Part shown: in pieces, positions 51,810 through 62,288 of the stretch
Layout of the letters: each line of letters begins with the position of its first letter
Numbering within the stretch: the first letter of the stretch is position 1
DNA from: Streptomyces sp. CB01635
GTDB lineage: Bacteria > Actinomycetota > Actinomycetes > Streptomycetales > Streptomycetaceae
Reading direction: 5' to 3'
Length of the DNA stretch: 64,000 nucleotides
Assembly: GCF_002803065.1 (NCBI RefSeq)
Contig: NZ_NNBL01000003.1
Span: forward strand, 62,001 to 126,000
The notes under the pieces: generated by a model
What the model saw: only the letters and a program-made list of their open reading frames with translations
Database searches by the model: none
Told to the model about the DNA's origin: nothing
Position numbers and translations under genes: made by a program

Positions 51810-52583
51810 TCAGCGCACCGGGAAGCCGAAGGAGTAGCCCTGTTCCTTGAGTTGGGGGAGAGTGCGGCGCAGGGCTTCGACGGTCTGGGCGCGGTCGCCG
51901 CCCGCGTCGTGGAAGAGGAGCGTCGGTCCGTTGGGCAGCTCCCGTTCGACGGTGGCGACGATGGTGTCCGTACCCGGACGCTCGAAGTCCTTGCTGTCCA
52001 CGTTCCAGCCCAGCGGGCGCATGCCCCGGGAAGCGGCGAGCTTGCGGCTGTAGGGAGTGAAGGCTCCACCGGGTGCCCGGTAGTACATCGGCCGTACGCC
52101 CCCGGACGCCTTGGTGATCATGCGTTCGGCATCGAGGATCTGCTGTGACTGGTAGGCCTCGGACTTCTTGTCCATGGCGGTGTCGTGCGACGCCGAGTGG
52201 TCGCACAGCCGATGCCCGGCCGCGACGACCTTCTTCACGAGATCCGGGTGCGCCTGGGCCTGCGGGCCCACCATGCAGAACGTGGCCTTCACCTCGAACT
52301 CCCGCAGCACGTCGAGCACTTGAGGGGTCCACTCGGGGTCGGGACCGTCGTCGATGGTGATGTTGATGCCGCGGGTCCCCGCGTCCGAGGCGTGTGCGAT
52401 GGTCACCGCGGTCGGTCTCACGTCACCGCCCGGTGCGGCCGGGGCCGTCGCCTCAGGTGACGAGCCGTCCGCGGCACCGGCCTGCGCGGTCCACACCGAG
52501 GCACTGGTGGCGAGCAACGTCACCCCGAGCGCGGCCCCCACCACCTTGCTGTTCCAGCCCCGCCCGTTGCTCTGCCGCGCCAT
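51810..52583 (-). CDS. Secreted polysaccharide deacetylase (NodB domain)
   Basis: 257 residues with a signal peptide (about residues 10-45). NodB domain: INITIDDGPDPEWTPQVLDV with metal-binding Asp78/79, HRLCDHSASHDTAMD with His129 and His133 completing the zinc site, RAPGGAFTPYS, and LGWNVDSKDFERPG, LLFHDAGGD with the catalytic His. Expected to remove acetyl groups from chitin-, xylan- or peptidoglycan-type sugars outside the cell. Preferred start ATG 52583 (AAGGGG upstream), 27 bp inside a longer frame. Confidence 0.9.
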   Translation of the reverse strand: MARQSNGRGWNSKVVGAALGVTLLATSASVWTAQAGAADGSSPEATAPAAPGGDVRPTAVTIAHASDAGTRGINITIDDGPDPEWTPQVLDVLREFEVKATFCMVGPQAQAHPDLVKKVVAAGHRLCDHSASHDTAMDKKSEAYQSQQILDAERMITKASGGVRPMYYRAPGGAFTPYSRKLAASRGMRPLGWNVDSKDFERPGTDTIVATVERELPNGPTLLFHDAGGDRAQTVEALRRTLPQLKEQGYSFGFPVR

Positions 52584-52989
52584 GTCCGTCCCCTTCACGC
52601 AGTGCCTCACCGGTCCCGATCACCTTGCGATCACTGGGCAGGACGAGACGTACGGGCCCACGGCTGCGTCCGTTACCGATCACGGACAAGTCCGGGAAGG
52701 TTCGCGGACAACTCCTGCGGCCCGGCAGCAAAACAGGAAGCCACAACTCTGGCGGCGTCATTGTGTCGGTTGTGTTGTGTTCTTCAGGGAGGGCTCGGCT
52801 CAACAGGCCTGTCAGGTCATACCAGTTGAGCGTGCCCCGCTCTCCGGAACGTAGAAGGGCACCGTCATGCCGCAGCACACGCACCGTCTTCGCTCGACGG
52901 CAACTGGAAGCGGGACCGGGTGGCGCGGTCGGCGATCGGGGACCCTGGAGCCTGTGACCTGCGAGCGGTCGCAAAAGCGATCTTCCATC
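52584..52989. other. Promoter side of the deacetylase, no gene seen
   Basis: About 400 bp. Contains the deacetylase promoter region and nothing else I can support. Confidence 0.4.
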
Positions 52990-53130
52990 AGAATCGGACG
53001 GGTTGTCAGCGCGCTATCTTCCCCGTGACTTCCCGGCCTGGTCGGCGGTGTTCTACTACTTCGGCCTGTGGCGCGAGGGCGGGCTTGACCAGCGGATCCA
53101 GGAACTCCTGCGTACTTCCTCACTCAACCC
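52990..53130 (+). mobile_element. IS5-type transposase N-terminal remnant
   Basis: Plus strand: YLPRDFPAWSAVFYYFGLWR, EGGLDQRIQELLR, the start of IS5/IS112-type transposases (LPxDFPPWQTVYxYFxxWxxDG). Core absent; convergent with the GNAT gene. Confidence 0.7.
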
Positions 53131-53156
53131 GGACGCGGTCTCAACCAGAAACGGGC

Positions 53157-53750
53157 TCAGCGCCGCTGTGCGTGGGCTGGAATCGGCACGGCCGACGGCC
53201 GCCACTCTCGCCTGATCAATCCGAACACCCACGAGTCGGACACTTCGCCGTTCACGACGCAGTCTTCCCGCAACGTCCCTTCACGCATGAATCCGATCTT
53301 CTCCTGGACCCGGGCAGATGCCACGTTGCGCGTGTCGGTCTCGGCCTGGATTCGATTCAGGTCCAGTGTGTCGAATGCCCACTGCAACAGGGCGTGTGCC
53401 GCCTCCGTCGCGTAGCCGTGGCCCCACATCGCCTCGGCGAGGCAGTAGCCCAACGACGCGCTGCGGTAGTCCGGGTTCCATTCGGCCAGAACGCACCAGC
53501 CGACGAAGGCCCCGTCAGAAGCACGGTCGATGGCCACCCGCGCCCCGGTGCCTTGGTCCGCCATCGTCCGGCACATCGCGATGAAACGCTCGGCGCGGGC
53601 CCGGTCGGTCCACGGCGGGGAGTCCCAGTAGCGCATCACGTAGGTGCTGCTGTGCAGCGCGAACAGGGGGTCCGCGTCGGCGTCGGTGAAGGGTCGCAGT
53701 CGCAGGCGAGCGGTGTGCAGTATGGGGGTGGCCAAAGTCATGCGCACCAT
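53157..53750 (-). CDS. GNAT-family acetyltransferase (RimJ/RimL type)
   Basis: 197 residues. N-terminal ILHTARLRLRPFTDADADPL and acetyl-CoA part SLGYCLAEAMWGHGYATEAA, then LLQWAFDTLDLNRIQAETDT RNVASARVQEKIGFMREGTL: all hallmarks of the RimJ/RimL N-acetyltransferase branch. Substrate may be a protein N-terminus, antibiotic or small amine. Start is ATG 53750 or 53741 (MTLAT); no clear ribosome site. Isolated gene. Confidence 0.87.
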   Translation of the reverse strand: MVRMTLATPILHTARLRLRPFTDADADPLFALHSSTYVMRYWDSPPWTDRARAERFIAMCRTMADQGTGARVAIDRASDGAFVGWCVLAEWNPDYRSASLGYCLAEAMWGHGYATEAAHALLQWAFDTLDLNRIQAETDTRNVASARVQEKIGFMREGTLREDCVVNGEVSDSWVFGLIRREWRPSAVPIPAHAQRR

Positions 53751-53929
53751 CTTGTGTCCTCATGGGGCGGGCAGAACACCGAATATCCGATCACGGTCCG
53801 GCCCTCACGACCAAGGCACCGCGTACCAGCAGATCGTGCATGCCTTCAACCAGCACCCCCGACCAGACATTCAAGGTCTGCGAACGGCACGGCTACTTGT
53901 TGGAAGAGGCTCTGTCCGGCGGTGGTGAG

Positions 53930-54590
53930 GTGTCGGGTGACGTCATCCCAGTGGGTGGTCGGCGCAGGCCCGCGGTGGTGATGCGGCCGCCTGCGGGGCC
54001 GGTTCGCGTCTTGCCTCTGGCCTCGAGTCGAGGACGTGCCGGGCCACCTCCGCAGCGTCCGCAGCCGTCAACGGCTGCGACAGGACACGGCTCCCGTCCG
54101 GCAGCCGCACCGCGAGCGAGGTGCGCCCCGGGCAGCGTGACCGACTCCAGGAAGTCGCACGCCAGCAGGGCATCGGCCTGGGAGCGCAGGAAGTCCGCCC
54201 AGTTGTTGGAAGCGCGTTCCGGCGCCGGGTCGATCCCAGCCTCCTGAAGGATCTTCCAGATTGGGGCGGTCACCTTGATCCCGAGAACGAGGGGATCGCC
54301 GTGGATGCGGCGATACCCCCGACCGGGATTCTCCCGCCCAAGCCGCAACTCCTGGAGCCGGATGGAGCGCACGGTCCGCGGCCTTCCCGAGTGCTTCGGC
54401 CGGGAAGGGGCAGCGTGGCGGCGTGCGACCAGATCGTGGTGCCGGCGCAGCACCGTATCCGGACGCACCAGCAGCCTCGCCCTGCGCAGCACCTCCATCG
54501 GCAGCCGGTGCAGCAATGCAGCCAAGTGCGCCTGGTTCCCCACCACACAGATCGTGATCGACGGTCAGAGTTTCGACGTGTCACCGTCAA
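53930..54590 (-). mobile_element. rve-type transposase remnant lacking its core end
   Basis: Minus strand: LAALLHRLPMEVLRRARLLV RPDTVLR, RSIRLQELRLGRENPGRGYR RIHGD, IWKILQEAGIDPAPERASNN WADFLRSQADALLACDF, ending where the first catalytic Asp is expected. Several residues usual in the family are missing. After that a different frame (LPGARTSLAVRLPDGSRVLS) suggests a fusion with an unknown fragment. The element's 5' part matches the fragment at 25574-25744. Confidence 0.75.
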
Positions 54591-54605
54591 CCATGCGCGC
54601 GCTCG

Positions 54606-56810
54606 TCAGGGGCCGGGGGACGCGGCTGCGGCTTCCCCGGTGATCCGCTCCAGGTCCGTCATCAGCGCGTCCAGCCACGAGACGGCCGCGTAGTACACCC
54701 GCGGCGCGCCCGGCGGCTCCACCGCGAAACCGTCGAAGTCGGGGTCCCGCAGCGGCACCGGGGCCTGCGGGGTGTCGCCACCCGGATCGAGCCGCGCCGA
54801 CACCAGCAGCATCCGCCCGGCCACCCGGTCCCCGAGGCGGGACACGGCCGCCGACGGCTCCAGCTCCAGGGGTGGTACGACGATTCGCTCGGCCGGCACC
54901 AGCAGTCGGTCGGCTCCCCACAGGGTGTGGTGGGCGGCCATCAGAGTCGCCTGCCAGTCCTGGGAGCCGTCCTGGCCGGCGGGTTCATGGGGGCCTGTCG
55001 AGCCCTGCGGATCCCGTCCGGGGCGGGCAGTGGTCAGGCCCTTGGGCTCGCTCTGGAACTGCGCGTACGCCGACTCCGCCATGACCAGCGAGTGCTGCAG
55101 CGAGTGGTGGCCCGGCGCGGCTTTCACCGGCGCCCGTACCCCGCCCGCTGCCACCTGGGCGCTGGTCGCCACCACGTTCTCCGCCGCGCCGCGCAGCAGT
55201 ACTGCCATCGACCGCCGCAGTTCGTCGTGGGCCCCCCGCGGCCAGGCGAGCAGCCCGAAGACAGCGCCGATGGCACTGCCGGTCAGCACGTCCAGCAGCC
55301 GGAACTCGGCAAGCTGCCACGTCGTGGGCGCCAGCTGTGCGAACGCCAGGGCCACCACCAGCGTGAACATCGCCTGGGCCCAGCCGATGCCCTTGACCGG
55401 CCCCAGCGTGAACGTGATCAGCATCAGCGGCGGCAGCACCGCCGCGTACACGGCGATATTGGTCCCGACCAGCGTGAGCAGCCCGGCCACGATCAGCGCG
55501 CCGACCAGGGTCCCGGTCAGCGCCACCCGCACCGTCGACCGGGTCTCCCGTACGGTGGTCCGGGTCAGAGTCAAGGTCGCCAGCAGCACCCAGAAGCCGT
55601 GCGGCAGCGTGTCCACCCCCGCGATCAACCGGGCCGCGGCGAGGGCCAGGCTGATCCGAACCGCGTTCTGGAAGAACACCGACCGGGCGCCCGCGTGCCC
55701 CGCCATCCGCCACCACCACAGCTGCGGCGCGCGCTTCCGGGCGTACCAGAACCGGCCCGGGGCCGCCTGCGCCGCGCCCGCCCGGCCCCGTACGGCGATG
55801 GCCGCCGCCGTGGACATCGCCAGCGCGGCGTCCGCGAGCTCCAGCACCGCCGCGTGCCGGCGCAGCGCGGCCGGCGCGGCATCCGCCTCCGGGCCGGCCG
55901 CCAGGGCGGTACGGGCCCGCAGCAGCTCGGCGTGCGCGTCCCCGGCGGCGGGAGCCCGGCCCCGCAGGCGGTCGGCCGTCTCGCGTGCCGTGTCCCGCAC
56001 CGCGCGCAGTACGACCAGCCAGACCTCGGACTCGGCCGGCCCGGGATTCCATTGTGGCGGAGCGGTCAGCCGCGCCAGCAGGGTGCGCGTGGCCAGGCCG
56101 GTGTGGGCCAGGCCCCGGGCCCGCACGCTCGGCCCGGCCGGCCGTTCGGCCTCCGGCACCTGCGAGGACCGCAGCGCGCTACTGGCGGCCTGGGCCTCCT
56201 GCGCCGTCCGGGCGGTGACCGCGTACGGCGGCCCGGTCAGCTCCTCGGCACACCGCCGGGCGCTGTCGGCGGCCCGCGCGGCCAGCTCCCTGTAGGGGAC
56301 GGTGGGAGGATCCGGCAGCAGGAACGTCTCCGCGAGCACGAGGAACACGATGCCCACCGAGGCTCCGGCCAGCCGGACGCCGAGCGAGCCGGGGTCGTAG
56401 GGCGGGAACGACGGCAGGATGTACATCAGCTGGAGCCCGGGCGCGGCCCCCGCCGGGCGCGGGCCGCCCACCGCGGAGAAGGCCAGCGCGAAGCCGACCA
56501 CCAGCATCCCCGCCGTCGCGCTCCAGGTCTGCACCGACAGGTAGGTGCCGACGATGATCAGCACCAGGCAGACCGGCAGCAGCCGCGCCACCACCGTGGC
56601 ACGCTGCCGGCCTGTCCCGGGGATGTGCGACAGTCCCGCCAGCGACACCGCCGCGAACAGCGCGTAGGTCGCTGCTTCGGCCGAGCCGAAGCCGTACAGG
56701 CACAGGTAGAACCCGGCGCCGGCGGCCATCGTGACCCGCACGGAGCGGCGGGCCGCCGCCCGGTAGGCGGCGGGCAGCCGGACCCGGGGAACGCCACCGG
56801 TACCACCCAT
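54606..56810 (-). CDS. FUSC/aromatic-acid-exporter-like membrane protein
   Basis: 734 residues, Ala-rich, two sets of about five to six hydrophobic helices. N-terminal helices about 25-170 (AGAGFYLCLYGFGSAEAATY, LLPVCLVLIIVGTYLSVQTW), a long soluble region about 170-370, and second set about 390-530 (FWVLLATLTLTRTTVRETRS TVRVALTGTLVGALI), the FUSC signature. Soluble C-terminal tail. FUSC proteins export aromatic acids or fusaric acid; here no partner gene. ATG 56810 is near the last possible start. Intact. Confidence 0.85.
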   Translation of the reverse strand: MGGTGGVPRVRLPAAYRAAARRSVRVTMAAGAGFYLCLYGFGSAEAATYALFAAVSLAGLSHIPGTGRQRATVVARLLPVCLVLIIVGTYLSVQTWSATAGMLVVGFALAFSAVGGPRPAGAAPGLQLMYILPSFPPYDPGSLGVRLAGASVGIVFLVLAETFLLPDPPTVPYRELAARAADSARRCAEELTGPPYAVTARTAQEAQAASSALRSSQVPEAERPAGPSVRARGLAHTGLATRTLLARLTAPPQWNPGPAESEVWLVVLRAVRDTARETADRLRGRAPAAGDAHAELLRARTALAAGPEADAAPAALRRHAAVLELADAALAMSTAAAIAVRGRAGAAQAAPGRFWYARKRAPQLWWWRMAGHAGARSVFFQNAVRISLALAAARLIAGVDTLPHGFWVLLATLTLTRTTVRETRSTVRVALTGTLVGALIVAGLLTLVGTNIAVYAAVLPPLMLITFTLGPVKGIGWAQAMFTLVVALAFAQLAPTTWQLAEFRLLDVLTGSAIGAVFGLLAWPRGAHDELRRSMAVLLRGAAENVVATSAQVAAGGVRAPVKAAPGHHSLQHSLVMAESAYAQFQSEPKGLTTARPGRDPQGSTGPHEPAGQDGSQDWQATLMAAHHTLWGADRLLVPAERIVVPPLELEPSAAVSRLGDRVAGRMLLVSARLDPGGDTPQAPVPLRDPDFDGFAVEPPGAPRVYYAAVSWLDALMTDLERITGEAAAASPGP

Positions 56811-57328
56811 GCCACCAGGATCACCCCGAGTTGTGCGGGCCGCTCGCCCGGGAGGTCAGTCGGCCTGGAGCTCGCCCATCCGGCTCAAGCCGTCGGCGCT
56901 CTCGATCGTCGCGCTGACGGTGTCCGGCCGTACGGCCGGCGAGCGGCCGCATCGTCTCCAGGGCCGCCGTGAAGGGCTCGGAGGGCACGTTGGCCTCGGC
57001 GGCCCTGGGGTTCTCGCCGTGGACGGGTGGGTCCCCTTCGCCGCGGCCCACCGTGCGACCCCGCTCACCATCGTCCAGATCCGCAGGCACCTGTCGAACC
57101 GGGCCGTCGACGAGGTGACCCGGCAGGAGGTGCGGCCACGGACACGCCGGTGTCGATCGGCGAGGGAGAAACGCCCGGTGAGCACTGCCCAGCCCGTGAA
57201 CGTCGGCTAATTGACCCATGAATTGGGCCACGAAGTGCACCCCACGACAGGTCTATCTGCTCTATAGAGTTGCGTTCACAAGGCGCCGGGAGAGCCCGAA
57301 GCCGCAGCTCAGAGGCAGGATCACCATC
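56811..57328. other. Intergenic region with palindrome before the cupin gene
   Basis: About 520 bp. CTCTATAGAG at 57260-57269 is a perfect 10-bp palindrome 60 bp before the cupin start, possible operator. No gene supported in the rest. Confidence 0.45.
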
Positions 57329-57826
57329 ATGAACGCGCAGACTGCACCCAAGGCCCTCCTCACCCGTGCCGCCACCGCCGAGACCACTGCGGACCCCAGC
57401 AGCGTGATGACACTGCTCGCGGACTACGGCACGGACGGCAGCGCCCTCACCAGCTACCGCTCCACCTTCGCGAAGGGAGCGGTCGGTGCTCCCGCGCACT
57501 TTCACACCAAGGCGTCCGAGCTGTTCTTCGTCTTGGACGGCGCTTTGCGCGTGCTGATCGATGACGAGGTCAAGGTTTTGGAGAAGGGCGACTTCCTGAT
57601 GGTGCCGCCGCATACTCCGCACGCCTTCGCCGCGGCCCCGGGCCGCGAGGCGGATGTGCTGTTCGTCTTCAGTCCGGGCATGCCGCGCTTCGACTACCTG
57701 CGCCTGCTGGGCCGTGTGATGCGGGGCGAGGCCGGTTTCGAGGAGATCAAGGACTCTTCGGAGCTGTACGACAACCACTACGTCGACAGCCCTGTCTGGC
57801 AGGCCGCCCTTCAGGACGCCAAGTAA
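57329..57826 (+). CDS. Cupin-domain protein
   Basis: 165 residues. Cupin core: APAHFHTKASELFFVLDGAL with HxH...E ligands, and GDFLMVPPHTPHAFAAAPGR with the second-motif His. C-terminal about 50 residues include FDYLRLLGRVMRGEAGFEEI and HYVDSP. Metal-dependent or ligand-binding role likely; resembles quercetin dioxygenase-like cupins by fold only. ATG 57329. Probably controlled through the palindrome at 57260. Confidence 0.85.
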   Translation: MNAQTAPKALLTRAATAETTADPSSVMTLLADYGTDGSALTSYRSTFAKGAVGAPAHFHTKASELFFVLDGALRVLIDDEVKVLEKGDFLMVPPHTPHAFAAAPGREADVLFVFSPGMPRFDYLRLLGRVMRGEAGFEEIKDSSELYDNHYVDSPVWQAALQDAK

Positions 57827-58102
57827 CTCTGCGCCGCCGCTCAGCCCTTCAGGCCCGACGACGTGATCCCCTTCCGAAGCGGCCGCTGCTCGATCACCAC
57901 CGCCACCCCCGGGATCAACTACAGCACAACTCCTTTGATGGCTAGGGGAGTTGACCCGATCCCGAGGTTGCCCTGCAGGGAGCCAGGTCCAGCGGCACCG
58001 GGAAGGTCTGGTTACTGGTCTCCAGGATGAGCGGCCGGAAGAACTCGAAGCGGGGCACAACTCGTAGAGGTCGCCCCACCATCGGCGTCCTCTGCTCAGC
58101 CG

Positions 58103-58708
58103 TCAGGCGCGTAGACCCGCTTGCCGCAGGCCGATCGCGGCCAGGTCGGCGATGACCTGTTCGTCGCCGCGCCGCCAAGCCTCCGCGAGGCCGCCGGGTG
58201 GCGCGGGCACCGCGGCGAGTGCGCGCTGCGAACCGGTGAGGACGCGCAGCGCGAGGAGGTCGGCGCCACCCGGATCGGCGGCGAGGCGTCGGGTGACGGC
58301 GCTGCGGCGGATCCAACGCAGGCGCGGGGGCAGCCACAGCAGCAGCACGAACACCACCGGAATGACGATCAGGACGACCGTGGTCAGCGTGGCCACGTGG
58401 CCCACCGTGTCCTGGAGCGAACGACCCGCGTCGGCCAGCCCCGTGCCGGCCTCGGCGGCGGACCCGAGCTGCTTCTTCAACTGACCCCCGACGAACGGCA
58501 CCTTCGAGGCCGCATCGCCCGCGTCGACGAGTCCGTCGGAGAGGCTGTTGCCGGCGCTTTCCGCCTTGCGGCCCGGATCGGCCAGTCGCCCGATCGCGTC
58601 GTGCACGACCAAGGCCAGCTTCACCGCGGCGTAGATCAGGGCCGCCGCGATCAGGTCTGCGAGGATCTGGCGGCTTCGACGTGCCGGGGTCTGGGCGTAG
58701 AGGCGCAT
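58103..58708 (-). CDS. Two-helix membrane protein
   Basis: 201 residues. First hydrophobic helix about 17-37 (LADLIAAALIYAAVKLALVV), a Gly/Ala/Asp-rich linker about 40-105, second helix about 108-130 (LTTVVLIVIPVVFVLLLWLP) followed by RLRW. C-terminal 70 residues soluble. ATG 58708 has AAGGAG 8 bp ahead. Widespread in actinomycetes by my recollection, function unknown. Confidence 0.75.
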   Translation of the reverse strand: MRLYAQTPARRSRQILADLIAAALIYAAVKLALVVHDAIGRLADPGRKAESAGNSLSDGLVDAGDAASKVPFVGGQLKKQLGSAAEAGTGLADAGRSLQDTVGHVATLTTVVLIVIPVVFVLLLWLPPRLRWIRRSAVTRRLAADPGGADLLALRVLTGSQRALAAVPAPPGGLAEAWRRGDEQVIADLAAIGLRQAGLRA

Positions 58709-59143
58709 GGGCGTGCTCCTTTTCCGAACGGGCATCGGCGGTCGGCGGCTGCCCGTACGGCTACCCTGATCGGGAGGGTGGAACTCCGTGCGAACCGTCG
58801 GCCCATGGGCCTTCAGAGATAGACCACGCCCTGTTGCATTTTCGCGCGAAGGCGGACGGCACCGTAAACCACACCCGTTCGCGAGCCTCATCTGATCCAT
58901 GTGGGCCTCTCAGCGTGCCCTACCTTTCAAGCGGGTCGGATCTGATCATTCGTAGGATCAGGGACGCCCAGGCGTTTCGGGTATGGCTGTCAGTTTGTCG
59001 CCGCTTGATGGCGCAAAGAACTTGGCAGCCTGGAGCCCAGCGACGACTCGACCGCTAAGGGGGATTCGCGACTTGACCGCTTCGCAGGACAACTCCGGCG
59101 AGGTCGTCTGCTGGGACCGGTGTGAGACGACGAGCCGGCGGAG
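58709..59143. other. Intergenic region without a supported gene
   Basis: About 435 bp between the two-helix protein and the IS110 remnant. Nothing supported. Confidence 0.4.
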
Positions 59144-59215
59144 GTGGCTGTGCCCCAGATATGGGCCGGAGTGGACATTGGCAAGGGACGCCACCACTGC
59201 GACAGTGCAACGCAC
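59144..59215 (+). mobile_element. IS110-type transposase N-terminal remnant
   Basis: Only about 20 codons: VPQIWAGVDIGKGRHHC, the DxGK start of IS110 transposases (WAGVDxGKxxHHCxVxD). Sequence then becomes unrelated. Confidence 0.5.
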
Positions 59216-59300
59216 GGCCCGGCGAGCACACGTACGGACCGTGGTCCGGCGCCACGGTCCGTACCGGCGGTGCAGCGCTCGGGTGGTCAGCGGGCCTGGT

Positions 59301-59984
59301 TCACCGTGCCCAGGTCCTGCCGGAGTGCGGGGCCTGCGCGAGTCCGGTGGCCCACAGCTGGTCGACACGCGAGCGTTCGGTGGCGTTCGGGTAGTGGCTG
59401 GTGCAGGACGGGCCGGGGCCTCCGCCCGACATCAGCTCACTGCACGGCCCGCTGTAGTTGTCCGGCAGGCCAAGCACGTGCCCGGTCTCGTGGGTGGCGA
59501 CGCGGACTGAGTCGTTCTGCCGGCTCTGGGTGTAGTCGAGGAAGATGTAGCCGTCTCCGTGGCCGTTGGTGGAGGCGTAGGACCCGTCTGGGTCGTTGCC
59601 CTCGCGGTAGGAGAAGTCGGCACCACTCGACGTTGCCTGGAGCTTGACGTTGGATTCGGAGCTGTTCCAGATCGAGGCCGCGCTCGATATCTGCGAACGG
59701 AAGCTCGGTGCCTGGGAGGCGTTGTAGTAGACGGTCACCGCCTGCGCGTTGGGCTGGGCGGCGCGCTTCTCGGCGACCGACTTGAGCACGGCGTCGAAGA
59801 ACGCCTTGTTGTTCGCAGTCTCCTTGACCGACCCGGCGTACCGCGCCACGGAGGTACCGGCGGCAGCGGACGGGGTGGCGGCCGTCTGGGCGCTCGCCGG
59901 CACCGCCGCGCCCAGCGCGCTGGAGGCCAGACCCAGGCCGAGAACGATGGCGAGGGTCCTCGCGGACGTTCGGGACGACTTCAT
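59301..59984 (-). CDS. snpA: Snapalysin (secreted small neutral protease, M7)
   Basis: 227 residues, the normal length. Signal peptide about 1-32 ([20 protein letters not shown]), a propeptide to about 80, then the mature protease with zinc motif [15 protein letters not shown]: His165 and His169 bind zinc, Asp175 is the third ligand typical of snapalysins, and a Cys pair near [17 protein letters not shown]. Secreted Streptomyces enzyme. In several species a LysR gene (snpR) is divergent to snpA; none is present here. Gene looks intact. Confidence 0.92.
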   Translation of the reverse strand: MKSSRTSARTLAIVLGLGLASSALGAAVPASAQTAATPSAAAGTSVARYAGSVKETANNKAFFDAVLKSVAEKRAAQPNAQAVTVYYNASQAPSFRSQISSAASIWNSSESNVKLQATSSGADFSYREGNDPDGSYASTNGHGDGYIFLDYTQSRQNDSVRVATHETGHVLGLPDNYSGPCSELMSGGGPGPSCTSHYPNATERSRVDQLWATGLAQAPHSGRTWAR

Positions 59985-60774
59985 ACGGGGTCTCCTACTC
60001 GCTCGGTGACGCCGAGCGCCCGGGGCGTGGTCGGCTCTGCCTGAACACGGTTCCGAACTGCGGCGACGTCCTGTGAGTCGTCATTCTTAGAACGGCTCGG
60101 CAGGGAGCACAACGGGTCCCGCCACTACGTCACCTCGTAGGTCCCGGGACCTCGCCAGGGCCGTGTGCGGGTCTTCGGCCCGCATACGGCGGCACGAGGG
60201 GAAGCTGTCGCGGCGTCAGAAGTGTTACGCCACGGGGCATCGGGCGCGCGGGTCGGTCGGGCGGAATACGGGGATGTGCAGCAGGATCCGAATTAGGGTC
60301 AATTCGGACAAATGACTAGATGTCCGCCATGCCGCATCTACTAAGGGTGCCGGTCAATTGGCGGAGCGCTGTGACTGATGTCATAGAACAAGGACTTTTG
60401 TTCCTTTCGCGCCCCACCGGCCTCGGGGCGCCCCCCAGGGAGTCACCCTCGGCGCTGGGCGGCGCCCCTCGCCGCTGAGCCGCCGCCGCTCGGCCCGAAT
60501 CGGGATGGAGGCCGGGCCCGCCGTGCAGCCCGGCCCGTCGAGTGGTGTTCCGGGACACCGGTGTCCTGGCTCGGCCGGCTTGCACGTCGATGCCCGGGCG
60601 GATTCGGGTCATGGCGGGGTACGTGTGGCCGCGGGGTGCCGGTGATCCGACGCCAGAGAGCCCGCGGCCTGGACGCCGCGCCGAGTTCGACATGACGTTG
60701 AGGCCGACAAGCTACGGGTCGGCCTCAACGTCGCAGAGTCCGGTTCCACGACCGTGACACAGGGCTCTGGGATG
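59985..60774. other. Region upstream of snpA, no gene seen
   Basis: 790 bp with no supported gene, where a divergent LysR regulator might be expected. Contains AT-rich patches around 60300-60330 and a strong hairpin at 60694-60732. Confidence 0.45.
60694..60732. terminator. 15-bp perfect hairpin
   Basis: GACGTTGAGGCCGAC - 9 nt - GTCGGCCTCAACGTC. It lies 43 bp beyond the stop of the minus-strand dipeptidase gene, so it likely terminates the OPT-DUF917-dipeptidase operon. Confidence 0.8.
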
Positions 60775-62288
60775 TCAACGCGCCCCGGCCGGCCCCGCCC
60801 CTTGAACGCCGGAGGGGCTTGATCGGGCAGTCTTGTCCCGGAGGGCGTATGCGTTCAGGGTCAGGGACAGGCTCGCCGTCAGGCGTCGCGCGTACGGGAG
60901 GTGGAGGGACTCGTTCGGGCCGTGGGCGTTCGCACCCGGGCCCAGTACCCCGCAGGCCAGGAACTGGGCCTCGGGGAACTGCCGGGTCAACCTCCCCATG
61001 AGAGGAATCGTGCCGCCCTGCCCGATCCGGGCGACGTCCGCCCCGTCGAAGCAGGCCCGGCTCGCCGCGGACAACGCCGCGCTGAGCCAGGGGAGTTCGG
61101 CGGGCGCGTGCCAGCCGTCGGCGAGGACCGGGTCGGGCGTGAAGCGGACCGACGCGCCGTACGGCGGGTCCGCTTCAAGGATGCGGCCGACGGCCGCGAC
61201 GGCTGCCGCACTGTCCACCGTCGGGGGCAGTCGCAGGGAGAGCTTGAGCCGGGTGTGCGGACGCAGCACGTTGCCCGCGGTGGCGACCGGTGGCAGTCCG
61301 TCCGCTCCGGTGACCTCCAGGCTGGGGCGCCAGGCCCGGTTCAGGAGGAGCTCCGCGGGATCGCGGCTCACCGGCGAAGCGTCCCCGGACCAGTCGAAGC
61401 GCCCCCAGACCTGGTCACCCAGGAGCGCCGCCGCCTCGCGGGTCTGGGCGCGGCGTCCGTCCGGCACCTCGCAGTGCAGCGCACTGGGGCGCAAGGTTCC
61501 CGTCGCGCCGTCCTCCAGGCGGTCGAGCAGCTGCCGCAGTACCCGGAACGACGACGGCACCACACCGCCCGCGTCCCCGGAGTGCGCGCCGTCGCCGAGG
61601 ACACGCACGTCGAGCGTTCCCCCGCAGGCCCCGCGCAGTGACGTGACCAGCCACAGCCGTTCGTAGTCGCCCGCGCCGGAGTCCAGACAGACCACGAGGC
61701 TCACTTCGCCGATGCGCGGCGCCAGTTGTGCGAACCAGTGGTCGAGGTCGGGGCTGCCCGATTCTTCCCCGGCCTCGAACACGCCGACGCAGCGCGGCCG
61801 GGCGGCACCCTGTTCGGCCAGCGCACGCACCGCGGTCACCGAGGCGGGCAGCGCGACCCGTCGTCGGCGCCGCCGCGGCCGTACAGCCGGGTGCCGTCGA
61901 AGGCCGGTTCCCACGCGGTGCGGCCCTCGGTCCAGCCGTCGCCCTCGGGCTGCTTGTCGAGATGGCCGTAAAAGAGGACGGTCTCGTCGGAGCGCGCGCC
62001 CTCGCCGGGGATCTCGAAGAAGATCAGCGGCGTACGCCCGGGTGCGCGCAGGACCTCCACCCGCAGGCCCGGCAGTGGCACGTCCCGCAGCCACGCTGCC
62101 GTCGCGTCGACGGCCCGGTCGAGGTGGCCGTGGGCCTCCCAGTCCGGGTCGTACGCGGGACTGACCGCCGGGATACGGATGTGCTCATGGATCAGGGGGA
62201 GCACATCCGTGTCCCACTGCTTGTCGCAGAAGTCCCGTACGGGACCGGCGTCCGCCACGGCACCGGCCACGGCTCGCGGCTCAGGCAT
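60775..62288 (-). pseudogene. M20-family dipeptidase with one-base deletion
   Basis: M20/ArgE-DapE type metallopeptidase of about 500 residues. N-terminal part from ATG 62288 has IRIPAVSPAYDPDWEAHGHL, VLFYGHLDKQPEGDGWTEGR and LYGRGGADDG. At about 61855 one base is missing (GGGTCGCGCTG instead of GGGTACGCGCTG) and the rest continues in another frame: ALPASVTAVRALAEQGAARP, VFEAGEESGSPDLDHWF, CLDSGAGDYERLWLVTSLRG and HGPNESLHLPY. All metal ligands survive over the two frames. It is last of a three-gene operon, overlapping the DUF917 stop by 8 bp. A sequencing error would make it intact. Confidence 0.85.

Noticed and set aside
54927..56972. 681-codon plus-strand frame opposite the FUSC gene
   Set aside because: Arg/Gln-rich shadow with no ribosome site; the minus-strand protein has coherent membrane helices.
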